Of a stretch of 11,017 bases of DNA, positions 1 through 5,712 are shown piece by piece. The notes beneath the pieces were generated by a model. It made no database searches. It was not told where the DNA came from and saw nothing but the letters and a program-made list of their open reading frames with translations. The stretch is from Desulfuromonadaceae bacterium (GTDB lineage Bacteria > Desulfobacterota > Desulfuromonadia > Desulfuromonadales > Geopsychrobacteraceae), in assembly GCA_030639985.1 (NCBI GenBank), contig DAOWKG010000076.1, positions 1 to 11,017 of the forward strand, read 5' to 3'. Positions within the stretch are counted from its first letter, which is position 1, and each line of letters begins with the position of its first letter. Position numbers and translations under genes: made by a program.

Positions 1-320
1 GCAGCTTTACCACGCAAGTTACGCAGGTAGTAGAGCTTGGCACGACGAACCTGACCAACCCGAACAACTTCGATCTTGTCAATGCTAGGTGAATGTAGTG
101 GGAAAATCCGCTCAACACCGATAGCACCAGACATCTTACGAACGGTATATGAAGAACCCAGACCACGATTTACACGTTTAATGCAAACACCTTGAAAAAT
201 CTGAATCCGCTGTTTCTCACCTTCAGTGATCTTTACGGAAACCTTAATGGTATCACCAGCCTTAAAACGGGGGATATCCTTTTTGATTTGTTCCATTTCT
301 AACTGATCAATAATGTTCAT
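1..320 (-). CDS. rplS: 50S ribosomal protein L19 (3' end outside window)
   Basis: L19 sits at the 30S-50S interface of the ribosome. The 106 visible residues begin [19 protein letters not shown] and carry the family hallmarks: GDTIKV (about 23-28), an [12 protein letters not shown] segment, [23 protein letters not shown] and the C-terminal [16 protein letters not shown]. coli L19 has 115 residues, so only about ten residues and the stop lie beyond the left edge. The ATG (318-320) follows a strong GAGGAGG Shine-Dalgarno at a normal distance. It is the last gene of the ffh-rpsP-khpA-rimM-trmD-rplS operon. A 91-bp gap separates it from trmD and holds its own candidate promoter. Identification is secure. 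Confidence 0.97.
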   Translation of the reverse strand, partial: MNIIDQLEMEQIKKDIPRFKAGDTIKVSVKITEGEKQRIQIFQGVCIKRVNRGLGSSYTVRKMSGAIGVERIFPLHSPSIDKIEVVRVGQVRRAKLYYLRNLRGKA

Positions 321-350
321 TTCTGTTCCTCCTCGATTTATCTATCTATC

Positions 351-363
351 TGCTTCTAAAGCA
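351..363 (-). other. Small leader hairpin of rplS
   Basis: A 5-bp perfect inverted repeat, TGCTT-CTA-AAGCA on the plus strand, lies between the predicted rplS transcription start (about 362) and its Shine-Dalgarno. If transcription starts where the promoter predicts, the transcript would begin at or just inside this hairpin, so its full formation is uncertain. A (TATC)3 tract follows at 338-350. It could be a stabilising 5' cap or nothing. No match to a known L19 leader family is claimed. Confidence 0.3.
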
Positions 364-368
364 CTATT

Positions 369-397
369 ATTATCGAACAACTCACAAGTTTTGTAAA
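369..397 (-). promoter_or_regulatory. Predicted internal sigma-70 promoter for rplS
   Basis: On the minus strand, TTTACA (392-397) and GATAAT (369-374) are separated by exactly 17 bp, each matching consensus at five of six positions. Transcription would start near 362, leaving a leader of about 42 nt before the rplS ATG. It lies in the trmD-rplS gap, where an extra promoter would let L19 be made in excess of the low-abundance enzymes RimM and TrmD. This is a sequence-based prediction only. Confidence 0.55.
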
Positions 398-411
398 TGA
401 ATTCTAAATTA

Positions 412-1140
412 TTATTTCTGGCGTAATCGCTCCAGAGTTTTTTTATCATCTTCACTCAGCGCAACCGTTTCTAACAGTTCTGGGCGCCGCTGTAAAGTAC
501 GTAACAATTGCTGTTCCCGCCGCCAGTTGGCAATTTTGCCATGATCCCCGGAAAGAAGTACCTCGGGCACCGCCATCCCGTCAAAAACGGCAGGACGTGT
601 ATACTGAGGACATTCCAACAAACCATCACTGAATGAATCGGCATTGACGCTGTCGCTAGAGCCAAGAACCCCAGAAAGATGACGAGCAATCGCATCGATC
701 ATCACCATTGCCGGCAACTCGCCGCCAGTCAGGACAAAATCACCAATTGAGAATTCGGCATCAATCAGAGATTGTCGGGTTCGTTCATCAAAGCCAGCAT
801 AACGCCCGCAAATGAAGATAAGTCCCGGTTCCGTTGCCAATTCTTTGGCATGGTGCTGCTTAAAAGGAACCCCCTGCGGAGTCATCAACAACACCTTTGC
901 TGCTGGTGCTTGCTGTTTTAATGCCGTAATAGCATGCGCTACCGGTTCAGGCTTCATCACCATCCCATCACCACCCCCATAAGGAGAATCATCGGTGGTA
1001 AGATGTTTGCCACTGGCCCAATCACGGAGATTATGGGTTCGTACCTGGAGCAATTGCTGCTTAATCGCCTTGCCGATAATACTTTCGTGCAGCGGCGAAG
1101 CAAACATGTCGGGAAATAAAGTTAATACATCAAAAATCAT
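412..1140 (-). CDS. trmD: tRNA (guanine-37-N1)-methyltransferase TrmD
   Basis: TrmD methylates G37 of tRNAs reading CUN, CCN and CGG codons, using S-adenosylmethionine, and so prevents +1 frameshifting. The 242-residue product has normal length. It shows the N-terminal MIFDVLTLFPDMF, the SPYGGGDGMVMKPEPV loop (52-67), the trefoil-knot SAM site (CGRYAG 111-116 and SIGDFVLTGGELPAM 131-145), R153 and the DSFSDGLLECPQYTRP segment (168-183). By alignment D168 matches the catalytic Asp169 of E. coli TrmD. Residue 115 is Ala where the E. coli motif GRYEG has Glu116, which is the one odd position. Its ATG overlaps the rimM stop in an ATGA, and no good Shine-Dalgarno precedes it, so translation is probably coupled to rimM. 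Confidence 0.96.
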   Translation of the reverse strand: MIFDVLTLFPDMFASPLHESIIGKAIKQQLLQVRTHNLRDWASGKHLTTDDSPYGGGDGMVMKPEPVAHAITALKQQAPAAKVLLMTPQGVPFKQHHAKELATEPGLIFICGRYAGFDERTRQSLIDAEFSIGDFVLTGGELPAMVMIDAIARHLSGVLGSSDSVNADSFSDGLLECPQYTRPAVFDGMAVPEVLLSGDHGKIANWRREQQLLRTLQRRPELLETVALSEDDKKTLERLRQK

Positions 1141-1658
1141 GATGCGGAAGGAACCAATCCCTCAGGCAGAGCTACTTGCATAGTCCGCTCGTCAAGATCA
1201 ATTCCGATAATAAATTGTTGTACCGCCGGGATCAGAATTTCTCCGAACTTCCCTCTGACCACATAAGTATCATGAGCCGAACTACTGAACATATCTTGCA
1301 ATTGACCGATGACACCAAGGTCACGGTCGACGACCTGTAACCCATCCAATTGCTTCCAGTAATACTCGTCGGCATCCAATTCGGGCAATAATGCTTCCGC
1401 TACCAACACCTGGCCGCCAACCATTGATTCGACCAGATCAATATTATCGTACCCATGCAGGCGCATCAAAACCTGGCCCTTATGTAAAACCTTACGACTA
1501 ATATCTAACTGCAACATTTCGCCGGTCGGAAGGGACAAGTTGATATTGCTCAGGGACAGGAGAAACTCGGGATCTCCCGAATTTAACCGCACCTTCAGAT
1601 CACCACGCAAGCCGTGGGTACCAACTATTCTTCCAATTTCGAGCAACGCTTCAGACAT
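1137..1658 (-). CDS. rimM: 16S rRNA processing protein RimM
   Basis: RimM is a 30S assembly factor that binds ribosomal protein S19 and helps mature the head of the small subunit. The 173-residue product has the two expected parts. The N-terminal RimM domain opens with EIGRIVGTHGLRGDLKVR (about 6-24). The C-terminal PRC-barrel begins near residue 99 with YYWKQLDGLQV and ends in the family signature ILIPAVQQFI...ALPEGL. Its TGA overlaps the trmD ATG by 4 nt (ATGA), a standard coupling arrangement. The gap of 86 bp up to khpA is longer than the other gaps near it and contains the 3' strand of the inverted-repeat pair described separately. The sequence before the ATG (TAGTAATAAAATGTT) shows no clear Shine-Dalgarno, so initiation may be weak. 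Identification is secure. Confidence 0.95.
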   Translation of the reverse strand: MSEALLEIGRIVGTHGLRGDLKVRLNSGDPEFLLSLSNINLSLPTGEMLQLDISRKVLHKGQVLMRLHGYDNIDLVESMVGGQVLVAEALLPELDADEYYWKQLDGLQVVDRDLGVIGQLQDMFSSSAHDTYVVRGKFGEILIPAVQQFIIGIDLDERTMQVALPEGLVPSAS

Positions 1659-1721
1659 AACATTTTATTACTAGTTATAGACCTATGATCACTAACCTAA
1701 AATCCATGGTCAGGAGCAATC

Positions 1722-1770
1722 ACAAATTATAACTTAATGGTGCTTCACTCCATAATTTGTAATGAAGCAC
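1722..1770 (-). other. Interlocked inverted repeats at the khpA stop codon (possible H-type RNA pseudoknot)
   Basis: Read on the minus strand, the order is GTGCTTCA, TT, ACAAATTAT, GGAG, TGAAGCAC, CATTAAGTT, ATAATTTGT. The first and fifth blocks are perfect 8-bp complements, and the third and seventh are perfect 9-bp complements. The two stems therefore interlock in the a-b-a'-b' order of an H-type pseudoknot with loops of 2, 4 and 9 nt. The khpA TGA stop (1745-1747) is the first triplet of the 3' strand of stem 1. The two stems could form together or as alternatives. Function is unknown; possible roles are translation termination, RNA stability or control of rimM. The complementarity is seen directly, the fold is inferred. 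Confidence 0.4.
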
Positions 1771-1978
1771 GTCGATTCTCACGAGTCGCCTTAGCGTTAA
1801 GTAGCGTCCGCATTGCCTTAGCATTGCGACCTTGCTTACCGATAATTCGTCCCATATCTGCCTGTGCTGCCGCAAGCTTGACCAAGACACTGCCGTCATC
1901 AGCTATCTCTTCAGAAATAACGATATCGTCAGGTGCTTCGACTAGAGACTTTGCGATATACTCGATCAAATCCTTCAT
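1745..1978 (-). CDS. khpA: KH-domain RNA-binding protein KhpA
   Basis: KhpA is a small single-KH-domain protein (formerly YlqC) that in several bacteria pairs with KhpB/Jag and binds many RNAs. The 77-residue product is almost entirely one KH domain, with the nucleic-acid-binding GxxG loop in GRIIGKQGRNAKAMRTLL (about 43-60) and the usual start MKDLIEYIAKSLVEAPDDI. The ATG is preceded by GGAGG at 8 nt, which fixes the start. Its place between rpsP and rimM is the classical one in Firmicutes and Desulfuromonadia. The gene is bracketed by two potential RNA structures, one over its Shine-Dalgarno and one over its stop. Since KhpA binds RNA, autoregulation is conceivable but is inference only. 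Confidence 0.93.
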   Translation of the reverse strand: MKDLIEYIAKSLVEAPDDIVISEEIADDGSVLVKLAAAQADMGRIIGKQGRNAKAMRTLLNAKATRENRRASLQIME

Positions 1979-1986
1979 TAGATCAT

Positions 1987-2017
1987 CCTCCGGGTGGTTG
2001 GCTAGCAGCGCCCCGGA
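1987..2017 (-). other. Hairpin overlapping the khpA ribosome binding site
   Basis: In the rpsP-khpA gap, TCCGGG and CCCGGA (plus-strand positions 2012-2017 and 1989-1994, written in transcript sense) form a perfect 6-bp GC-rich stem with a 17-nt loop. The khpA Shine-Dalgarno GGAGG (1987-1991) starts inside the 3' strand, so folding would hide three of its five bases. This could tune khpA translation relative to rpsP. A 6-bp stem of this kind can occur by chance. Confidence 0.3.
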
Positions 2018-2036
2018 TTAGAACCAGATCAAGGAA

Positions 2037-2309
2037 TCAGGCTTCAGTAGCCTTTGCCTTGAACTCGGCCCAAACACCGGCATGCCGCAACAAACGCCGT
2101 ACGGTATCGGTTGGTTGCGCACCTTTATTGAGCCACTCAAGAGCGCGCTCATTTTTAAAGTTTAACAGGAAGTCTTCCTTGAGCGGATCATACTGCCCAA
2201 GATCTTCGATAAACCGACCATCCCGTGGGAAACGCTCGTCGGCCACAACGACCTTATAGACTGGCTTCTTTTTTGAGCCACCGCGGGCTAGCCTGATTTT
2301 TACTGACAT
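2037..2309 (-). CDS. rpsP: 30S ribosomal protein S16
   Basis: S16 is a primary/secondary 16S rRNA-binding protein needed for 30S assembly. The 90-residue product starts [20 protein letters not shown], the diagnostic S16 N-terminus. It continues with [21 protein letters not shown] and the Trp-containing [19 protein letters not shown] segment, so length and content are typical. An AGGAGG Shine-Dalgarno lies 8-9 nt before the ATG. It is the second gene of the operon, 75 bp after ffh and 58 bp before khpA, and the ffh-rpsP gap contains a stem-loop. Confidence 0.97.
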   Translation of the reverse strand: MSVKIRLARGGSKKKPVYKVVVADERFPRDGRFIEDLGQYDPLKEDFLLNFKNERALEWLNKGAQPTDTVRRLLRHAGVWAEFKAKATEA

Positions 2310-2355
2310 ACTCTTTTTCCTCCTGGTGTTTCTTTTAGTTATCTGTATATCGAAC

Positions 2356-2379
2356 CGGATACTGCATATTCACTATCCG
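2356..2379 (-). other. Stem-loop between ffh and rpsP
   Basis: CGGATA (2356-2361) and TATCCG (2374-2379) form a perfect 6-bp stem with a 12-nt loop, just after the ffh stop. No T-tract follows on either strand, so it is not an intrinsic terminator. It may be an RNA-processing or stability element separating the low-level ffh message from the high-level rpsP message. Support is weak. Confidence 0.25.
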
Positions 2380-2384
2380 CAAGA

Positions 2385-3737
2385 TTAAAAAGGTAGCTGA
2401 CCACCTTGGCCAAGCATACCCTTGAGACCTTTCGGCCCCATTTTTTGCATCTTCTTCATCATCTTTTGCGCTTCAACAAAGCGCTTCAATAACTGATTTA
2501 CATCTTGAACCCGAGTGCCGCTACCATTGGCAATGCGTAACCGCCTGGAGCCATTTAAAATTTTATGGTTCAGTCGCTCTTTAGCTGTCATCGAGCGAAT
2601 TATCGCTTCAACCTTCTTCATCTCATCTTCGGGCAGCTGCATCCCTTGAGCCTTTTTCAGCGCTTTCCCGGCTCCGGGAATCATCTTCAGCAGTGAATCC
2701 ATCGATCCCATTTTCTTGACCATTTGCATCTGCTCAAGAAATGTTTCGAGGGTAAAGCCACCTTTGCGAAGTTGCTGCTCCATTGCGGCAGCATCATCAG
2801 CATCAACCGCCTGTTGCGCTTTCTCAATCAGGCTTAAAACATCGCCCATACCGAGGATACGTTGTGCCATGCGGTCAGGATGGAACGGCTCTAAAGCATC
2901 AAGCTTCTCCCCCATACCAACCAACTTGATTGGCTTACCGGTTACCGCCCGAATCGAAAGTGCGGCACCACCACGAGCATCACCATCCAGCTTGGTCAAA
3001 ATCACCCCGGTCAGAGGTAATTGTTCATCAAAACTGGCAGCAACGGTGACTGCATCTTGTCCCGTCATGGCATCGGCAACAAACAGGATTTCCTGTGGTG
3101 CAACCTTGGCAACAATTTGCTGGAGCTCACCCATCAACTCGGTATCGATATGTAACCGACCCGCAGTATCTATGATGATGGTATCAAAGCCGTTCAGTTC
3201 CGCATATTTCAGTGCCCGGGTACAGATGTCAACCGGGTTCTGACCCGTCTCTGAATCAAAGACTTCAACATTAAGCTGCCGTCCGAGAGTTTTAAGCTGG
3301 GCAATAGCTGCGGGACGATAAACGTCGGCCGGAACCAATAGCGGATTACGTTTTTCCCGCCGTAACTTCAATGCTAATTTGCCACAGGTTGTCGTTTTAC
3401 CAGCACCCTGCAGACCGCAAAGCATCAACGGTACCGGCGGCTTAACCTCCAAGTTGAGAGAATTATCTTCTCCCTCACCCATCAGCTCGGCAAGTTCTTC
3501 ACGGACAACTTTGATAACCTGCTGTGCCGGTGTCAGACTTTTTAAAACATCCTGCCCCGAAGCACGCTCAGTTACCTTGGCAACAAAGTCCTTAACTACA
3601 CGAAAATTGACATCAGCCTCAAGTAGTACCAGACGGATTTCCCGCATGGTAGCCTTAATGTGCTGTTCAGTCAGCCGTCCGTGCCCACGCAGTTTTTTAA
3701 AAACAGCGTCTAGCTTGTCAGAAAGTGTATCAAACAT
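2385..3737 (-). CDS. ffh: Signal recognition particle protein Ffh (SRP54)
   Basis: Ffh is the GTPase of the signal recognition particle. It binds signal sequences of nascent membrane proteins with the SRP RNA and docks on FtsY at the inner membrane. The 450-residue product has all three domains. The N domain (about 1-95) has LLEADVNFRVV. The Ras-like G domain (about 100-295) has GLQGAGKTTT (P-loop, 108-117), DTAGR (190-194), TKLDGDARGG (248-257) and GMGEKLDALEPF. The methionine-rich M domain (about 325-450) has NGSRRLRIANGSGT and a KMMKKMQKMGPKG tail. Length is normal. It is the first gene of the operon and follows a strong promoter by about 26 nt. The Shine-Dalgarno is weak, and the start was chosen from the conserved MFDTLSDKL N-terminus. 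Confidence 0.98.
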   Translation of the reverse strand: MFDTLSDKLDAVFKKLRGHGRLTEQHIKATMREIRLVLLEADVNFRVVKDFVAKVTERASGQDVLKSLTPAQQVIKVVREELAELMGEGEDNSLNLEVKPPVPLMLCGLQGAGKTTTCGKLALKLRREKRNPLLVPADVYRPAAIAQLKTLGRQLNVEVFDSETGQNPVDICTRALKYAELNGFDTIIIDTAGRLHIDTELMGELQQIVAKVAPQEILFVADAMTGQDAVTVAASFDEQLPLTGVILTKLDGDARGGAALSIRAVTGKPIKLVGMGEKLDALEPFHPDRMAQRILGMGDVLSLIEKAQQAVDADDAAAMEQQLRKGGFTLETFLEQMQMVKKMGSMDSLLKMIPGAGKALKKAQGMQLPEDEMKKVEAIIRSMTAKERLNHKILNGSRRLRIANGSGTRVQDVNQLLKRFVEAQKMMKKMQKMGPKGLKGMLGQGGQLPF

Positions 3738-3769
3738 ACCGCTCTATCAACAGAATCCACAAAAGATTA

Positions 3770-3798
3770 AATATAAAAACAGCCATCCCGATTGTCAA
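3770..3798 (-). promoter_or_regulatory. Predicted promoter of the ffh-rpsP-khpA-rimM-trmD-rplS operon
   Basis: On the minus strand a perfect -35 TTGACA (3793-3798) and a -10 TATATT (3770-3775, five of six) are spaced by exactly 17 bp. The predicted start is near 3763, giving a short leader of about 26 nt before the ffh ATG. This is the best sigma-70-type promoter in the window and fits a constitutively expressed operon. Confidence 0.75.
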
Positions 3799-3998
3799 GC
3801 AAAAAGCACCGACAAAACAGGGGGTTTCAAGTTATAGTGCTCTACTCAACGGCTCTGACAAACTCACCAGATGGAGCCAACGGAAGGTGACTAACCACCA
3901 TTTTCGTCAACAACAATCGTACCCAGACCGCAGAGCGTAGCGGCGCATAATGCCACGTTTACAGATGGCTTGCAAGTACAATTCGTTGGCAATGGAAA

Positions 3999-4028
3999 TT
4001 GACATCCTGCCAACCCAAAGGGTAGAGT
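3999..4028 (+). promoter_or_regulatory. Predicted promoter of the membrane-protein/DUF721 pair
   Basis: A perfect TTGACA (3999-4004) is followed after 18 bp by TAGAGT (4023-4028, four of six). The spacer carries a small palindrome, ACCC-AAA-GGGT (4013-4023), which could be an operator or chance. Transcription would start near 4035 and leave about 42 nt before the TTG at 4077. That argues against the upstream TTG at 4035 being used. Confidence 0.45.
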
Positions 4029-4076
4029 ATTAAGTTGCTGTTTTCTCTAAAAACTACCCAGGAGGGCATAAAACCG

Positions 4077-4334
4077 TTGCAACCCGAACAAATACTACTA
4101 GCTGTCGCCATCATTCTGTTTGCCTTCGGTAGCAATGTCCCCCTTGGATATTTTCGCGAAACTACCCGTAAATTCTCGCCAGCATGGTTTATTCTCATCC
4201 ATATTTCAATCCCCTTCATTATTACCCTGCGCACGATGCTCGGTTTCAACTGGCACTGGATTCCTCTGACCCTTATTGCAGCAGTCGCCGGACAACTGAT
4301 AGGTAGCCGCATCCGCAGAAAAAAACTGTCATGA
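4077..4334 (+). CDS. Small uncharacterised three-helix membrane protein
   Basis: I do not recognise a characterised family. The product has 85 residues. It has three hydrophobic segments: ILLAVAIILFAFGSNVPLGY (about 6-25), FSPAWFILIHISIPFIITLR (about 33-52) and the segment from about W59 to G75 (IPLTLIAAVAGQLIG). It ends in a basic SRIRRKKLS tail, which should face the cytoplasm. I chose the TTG at 4077 because GGAGGG (4061-4066) lies 10 nt before it. The frame is open back to a TTG at 4035, which would place the Shine-Dalgarno inside the gene and sits at the predicted transcription start. Its TGA overlaps the next ATG by 4 nt, so it is translationally coupled to the DUF721 gene. Similarity to short membrane proteins of Desulfuromonadia is only an impression. 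Confidence 0.75.
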   Translation: MQPEQILLAVAIILFAFGSNVPLGYFRETTRKFSPAWFILIHISIPFIITLRTMLGFNWHWIPLTLIAAVAGQLIGSRIRRKKLS

Positions 4335-4846
4335 AACGCAATGAACGCCCACCGATGAAGCGGGCAGAGCGGGTTAGCTCACTACTGCAGCAACTGCTTG
4401 GGAAACCAGGGATCGGGGAACAAATTTCCCGCCATCAGGCATGGCTGGTATGGGATCAATTGGTTGGAGAACAAATTGCTGCCCATGCTCGACCACTCAA
4501 ATTACGCAAGGGAGTTTTGGAGGTTCAGGTTGATCACCCGGTCTGGATGCAACAATTGCAAATGTTAAAACCGCAAATCATGGAAAAGATAACCGCAAAA
4601 ATTCCCAACGCTGGCATCACCGATATCTATCTGCGTCAAACCCGTAACCCGGATACGTACCGACCAAAAAGAAAAGTATCAACGGAACCACCAGCGTGGA
4701 CTAAAACCGAATTAACTGCGACAGAAAAAGAATTAATAGAAAACGAACTGCAGGTTGTCAACAATCCAGAGCTAAAAGAGGAACTACGCAAACTTTTTAC
4801 CCGCCAAAAACAGCTCGACCGGGAAAGACGGAACTCCGACCGGTAA
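4331..4846 (+). CDS. DUF721 / DciA-type protein, probable replicative-helicase loader
   Basis: DciA-family proteins (DUF721) are the ancestral partners of the replicative helicase DnaB in bacteria lacking DnaC or DnaI. The 171-residue product carries the domain at about 12-105. Its signatures are WDQLVGEQIAAHARPLKLRKG (W41-G61), LEVQVDHPVWMQQLQMLKPQI and the end of the fold near ITDIYLRQ. A charged tail follows (about 106-171), with LTATEKELIENEL and PELKEELRKLFTRQKQLDRER, predicted helical. The ATG at 4331 overlaps the upstream TGA (ATGA), and a second ATG at 4355 begins MKRAERV and could be the true start. The family call is fairly firm. The helicase-loading role here is inferred from the family. 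Confidence 0.85.
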   Translation: MKRNERPPMKRAERVSSLLQQLLGKPGIGEQISRHQAWLVWDQLVGEQIAAHARPLKLRKGVLEVQVDHPVWMQQLQMLKPQIMEKITAKIPNAGITDIYLRQTRNPDTYRPKRKVSTEPPAWTKTELTATEKELIENELQVVNNPELKEELRKLFTRQKQLDRERRNSDR

Positions 4847-4900
4847 CCTTTGCGCCGCTTGAATTACAAAACCGCCCTGGCAAACTAAAAAAAACACCAA

Positions 4901-5629
4901 TCACGCATCATACATACGCAACACTTCTTCACTATACTCTCGCTCCGACCCGCCGGTCTTATAAATAAACAGTGGCGGTTCCACCTGCAGCCCTGGGCGA
5001 CCACCCTTGCGACCTTCGAGCAAAACCAGTTTTGCTTCAGCACCATAACGGGGGTGAACCATCCGCAGCCGTTTTGGTTCTATTCCAGCAGCAACCAGCG
5101 TAGTTAGCAATTTTGGCAACCGTTCTGCCAGATAAATTACCGCAAAGCCACCACCATTTTTCAACAACCACTTGGCCGCAGCAATAAATTCTGGCAAGCC
5201 CCCGGCTAATTCATGTCTGGCAGCAGCGCGTTCGTCGTTGGGGGCAATTCGACCCGAATCGGGATGACGATAGGGGGGATTACTGACAACCATGTCCATG
5301 GTAGCGGGCTTAACGAAATTGCGGACATTACGGATATCATCATGAACGATACTCACCCGCTCCTGCAATGAGTTGAGAACCACATTCTTGACTGCACGTT
5401 CTGCCAGTTCAGTTTGCAGCTCAATGCCGACCAACTCAGCGGCACCAGTCAATTGTGCCAACAACACCGGCAAAATACCGCAACCAGCCCCCAAATCAGC
5501 GATGCGATCTCCAGCTTTAACCTGAACGAATCGTGCTAACAAAATCGGATCAATGGAATAACGATAACCATTTTTCGCTTGCAGCAGTTGAATATTTCCG
5601 ATCGACAAATTTTCCAGGATATCAGCCAT
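4901..5629 (-). CDS. TrmN6/YfiC-like tRNA1(Val) (adenine-37-N6)-methyltransferase
   Basis: This is a SAM-dependent class I (Rossmann-fold) N6-adenine methyltransferase of the TrmN6/YfiC group (COG4123), which in E. coli modifies A37 of tRNA-Val1. The 242-residue product opens with the FRYSID-like GYRYSIDPILLA (21-32). It has SAM motif I in ADLGAGCGILPVLLA (44-58), an acidic VGIEL at the end of the next strand, and the catalytic NPPY (117-120) followed by GRIAPNDERAAARHE. The C-terminal LVLLEGRKGGRPGL...PPLFIYK pattern is typical. The substrate is not proven outside enterobacteria. The start codon lies only about 8 nt after the T-tract of the cytochrome terminator, and the Shine-Dalgarno is weak (GGTG). 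Confidence 0.85.
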   Translation of the reverse strand: MADILENLSIGNIQLLQAKNGYRYSIDPILLARFVQVKAGDRIADLGAGCGILPVLLAQLTGAAELVGIELQTELAERAVKNVVLNSLQERVSIVHDDIRNVRNFVKPATMDMVVSNPPYRHPDSGRIAPNDERAAARHELAGGLPEFIAAAKWLLKNGGGFAVIYLAERLPKLLTTLVAAGIEPKRLRMVHPRYGAEAKLVLLEGRKGGRPGLQVEPPLFIYKTGGSEREYSEEVLRMYDA

Positions 5630-5637
5630 ACACCAAA

Positions 5638-5679
5638 CCCAAAAAAAATGTCGGCCTGAATTACATCAGACCGACATTT
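5638..5679 (-). terminator. Intrinsic terminator of the cytochrome gene
   Basis: Arms 5646-5659 and 5666-5679 form a 14-bp stem around the 6-nt loop ATTACA. The only imperfection, at 5655/5670, becomes a G.U pair in leftward RNA. The leftward transcript then runs into eight U residues (plus-strand A run 5641-5648). This is a textbook Rho-independent terminator, 34 bp after the cytochrome stop. It works well only in the leftward direction, since no T-run follows on the plus strand. Confidence 0.9.
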
Positions 5680-5712
5680 AAAATACAACTTTATGTAGTA
5701 ATTTTAGTTACA

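Larger units (their letters stand above)
3738..4076. other. Divergent control region between ffh and the membrane-protein/DUF721 pair
   Basis: These 339 bases hold no convincing gene. Near the left end is the ffh promoter (minus strand, 3770-3798). Near the right end are a plus-strand promoter candidate (3999-4028) and the Shine-Dalgarno GGAGGG (4061-4066) of the next gene. The middle, about 3800-3998, shows only short weak inverted repeats such as GGCTC/GAGCC (3851-3855 and about 3873-3877). I see no tRNA, SRP RNA or terminator in it. Short open frames crossing it have no ribosome binding site and no recognisable product. Confidence 0.6.

Noticed and set aside
338..350. (TATC)3 tract as a phase-variable repeat
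   Set aside because: Only three copies, and it lies upstream of the rplS Shine-Dalgarno, so slippage would not change frame or spacing.
934..1183. Plus-strand open frames across trmD and rimM
   Set aside because: They are antisense shadows of well-identified conserved genes.
3725..3940. Plus-strand open frame of 71 codons upstream of and overlapping ffh
   Set aside because: No ribosome binding site, unlikely composition, and it runs through the ffh start and its promoter.
3838..3960. Possible SRP RNA or other small RNA near ffh (a GGAAGG is present around 3882)
   Set aside because: The flanking bases do not form the conserved SRP domain IV stem, and no tRNA-like cloverleaf or terminator is seen.
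4035..4076. Upstream TTG (4035) as start of the small membrane protein
   Set aside because: It coincides with the predicted transcription start and would put the GGAGGG Shine-Dalgarno inside the coding region; the TTG at 4077 is correctly placed after it.
4847..4900. Bidirectional terminator between the convergent DUF721 and methyltransferase genes
   Set aside because: There is an A8 run at about 4888-4895 (U8 for leftward transcripts) but no adjacent stem of useful length.
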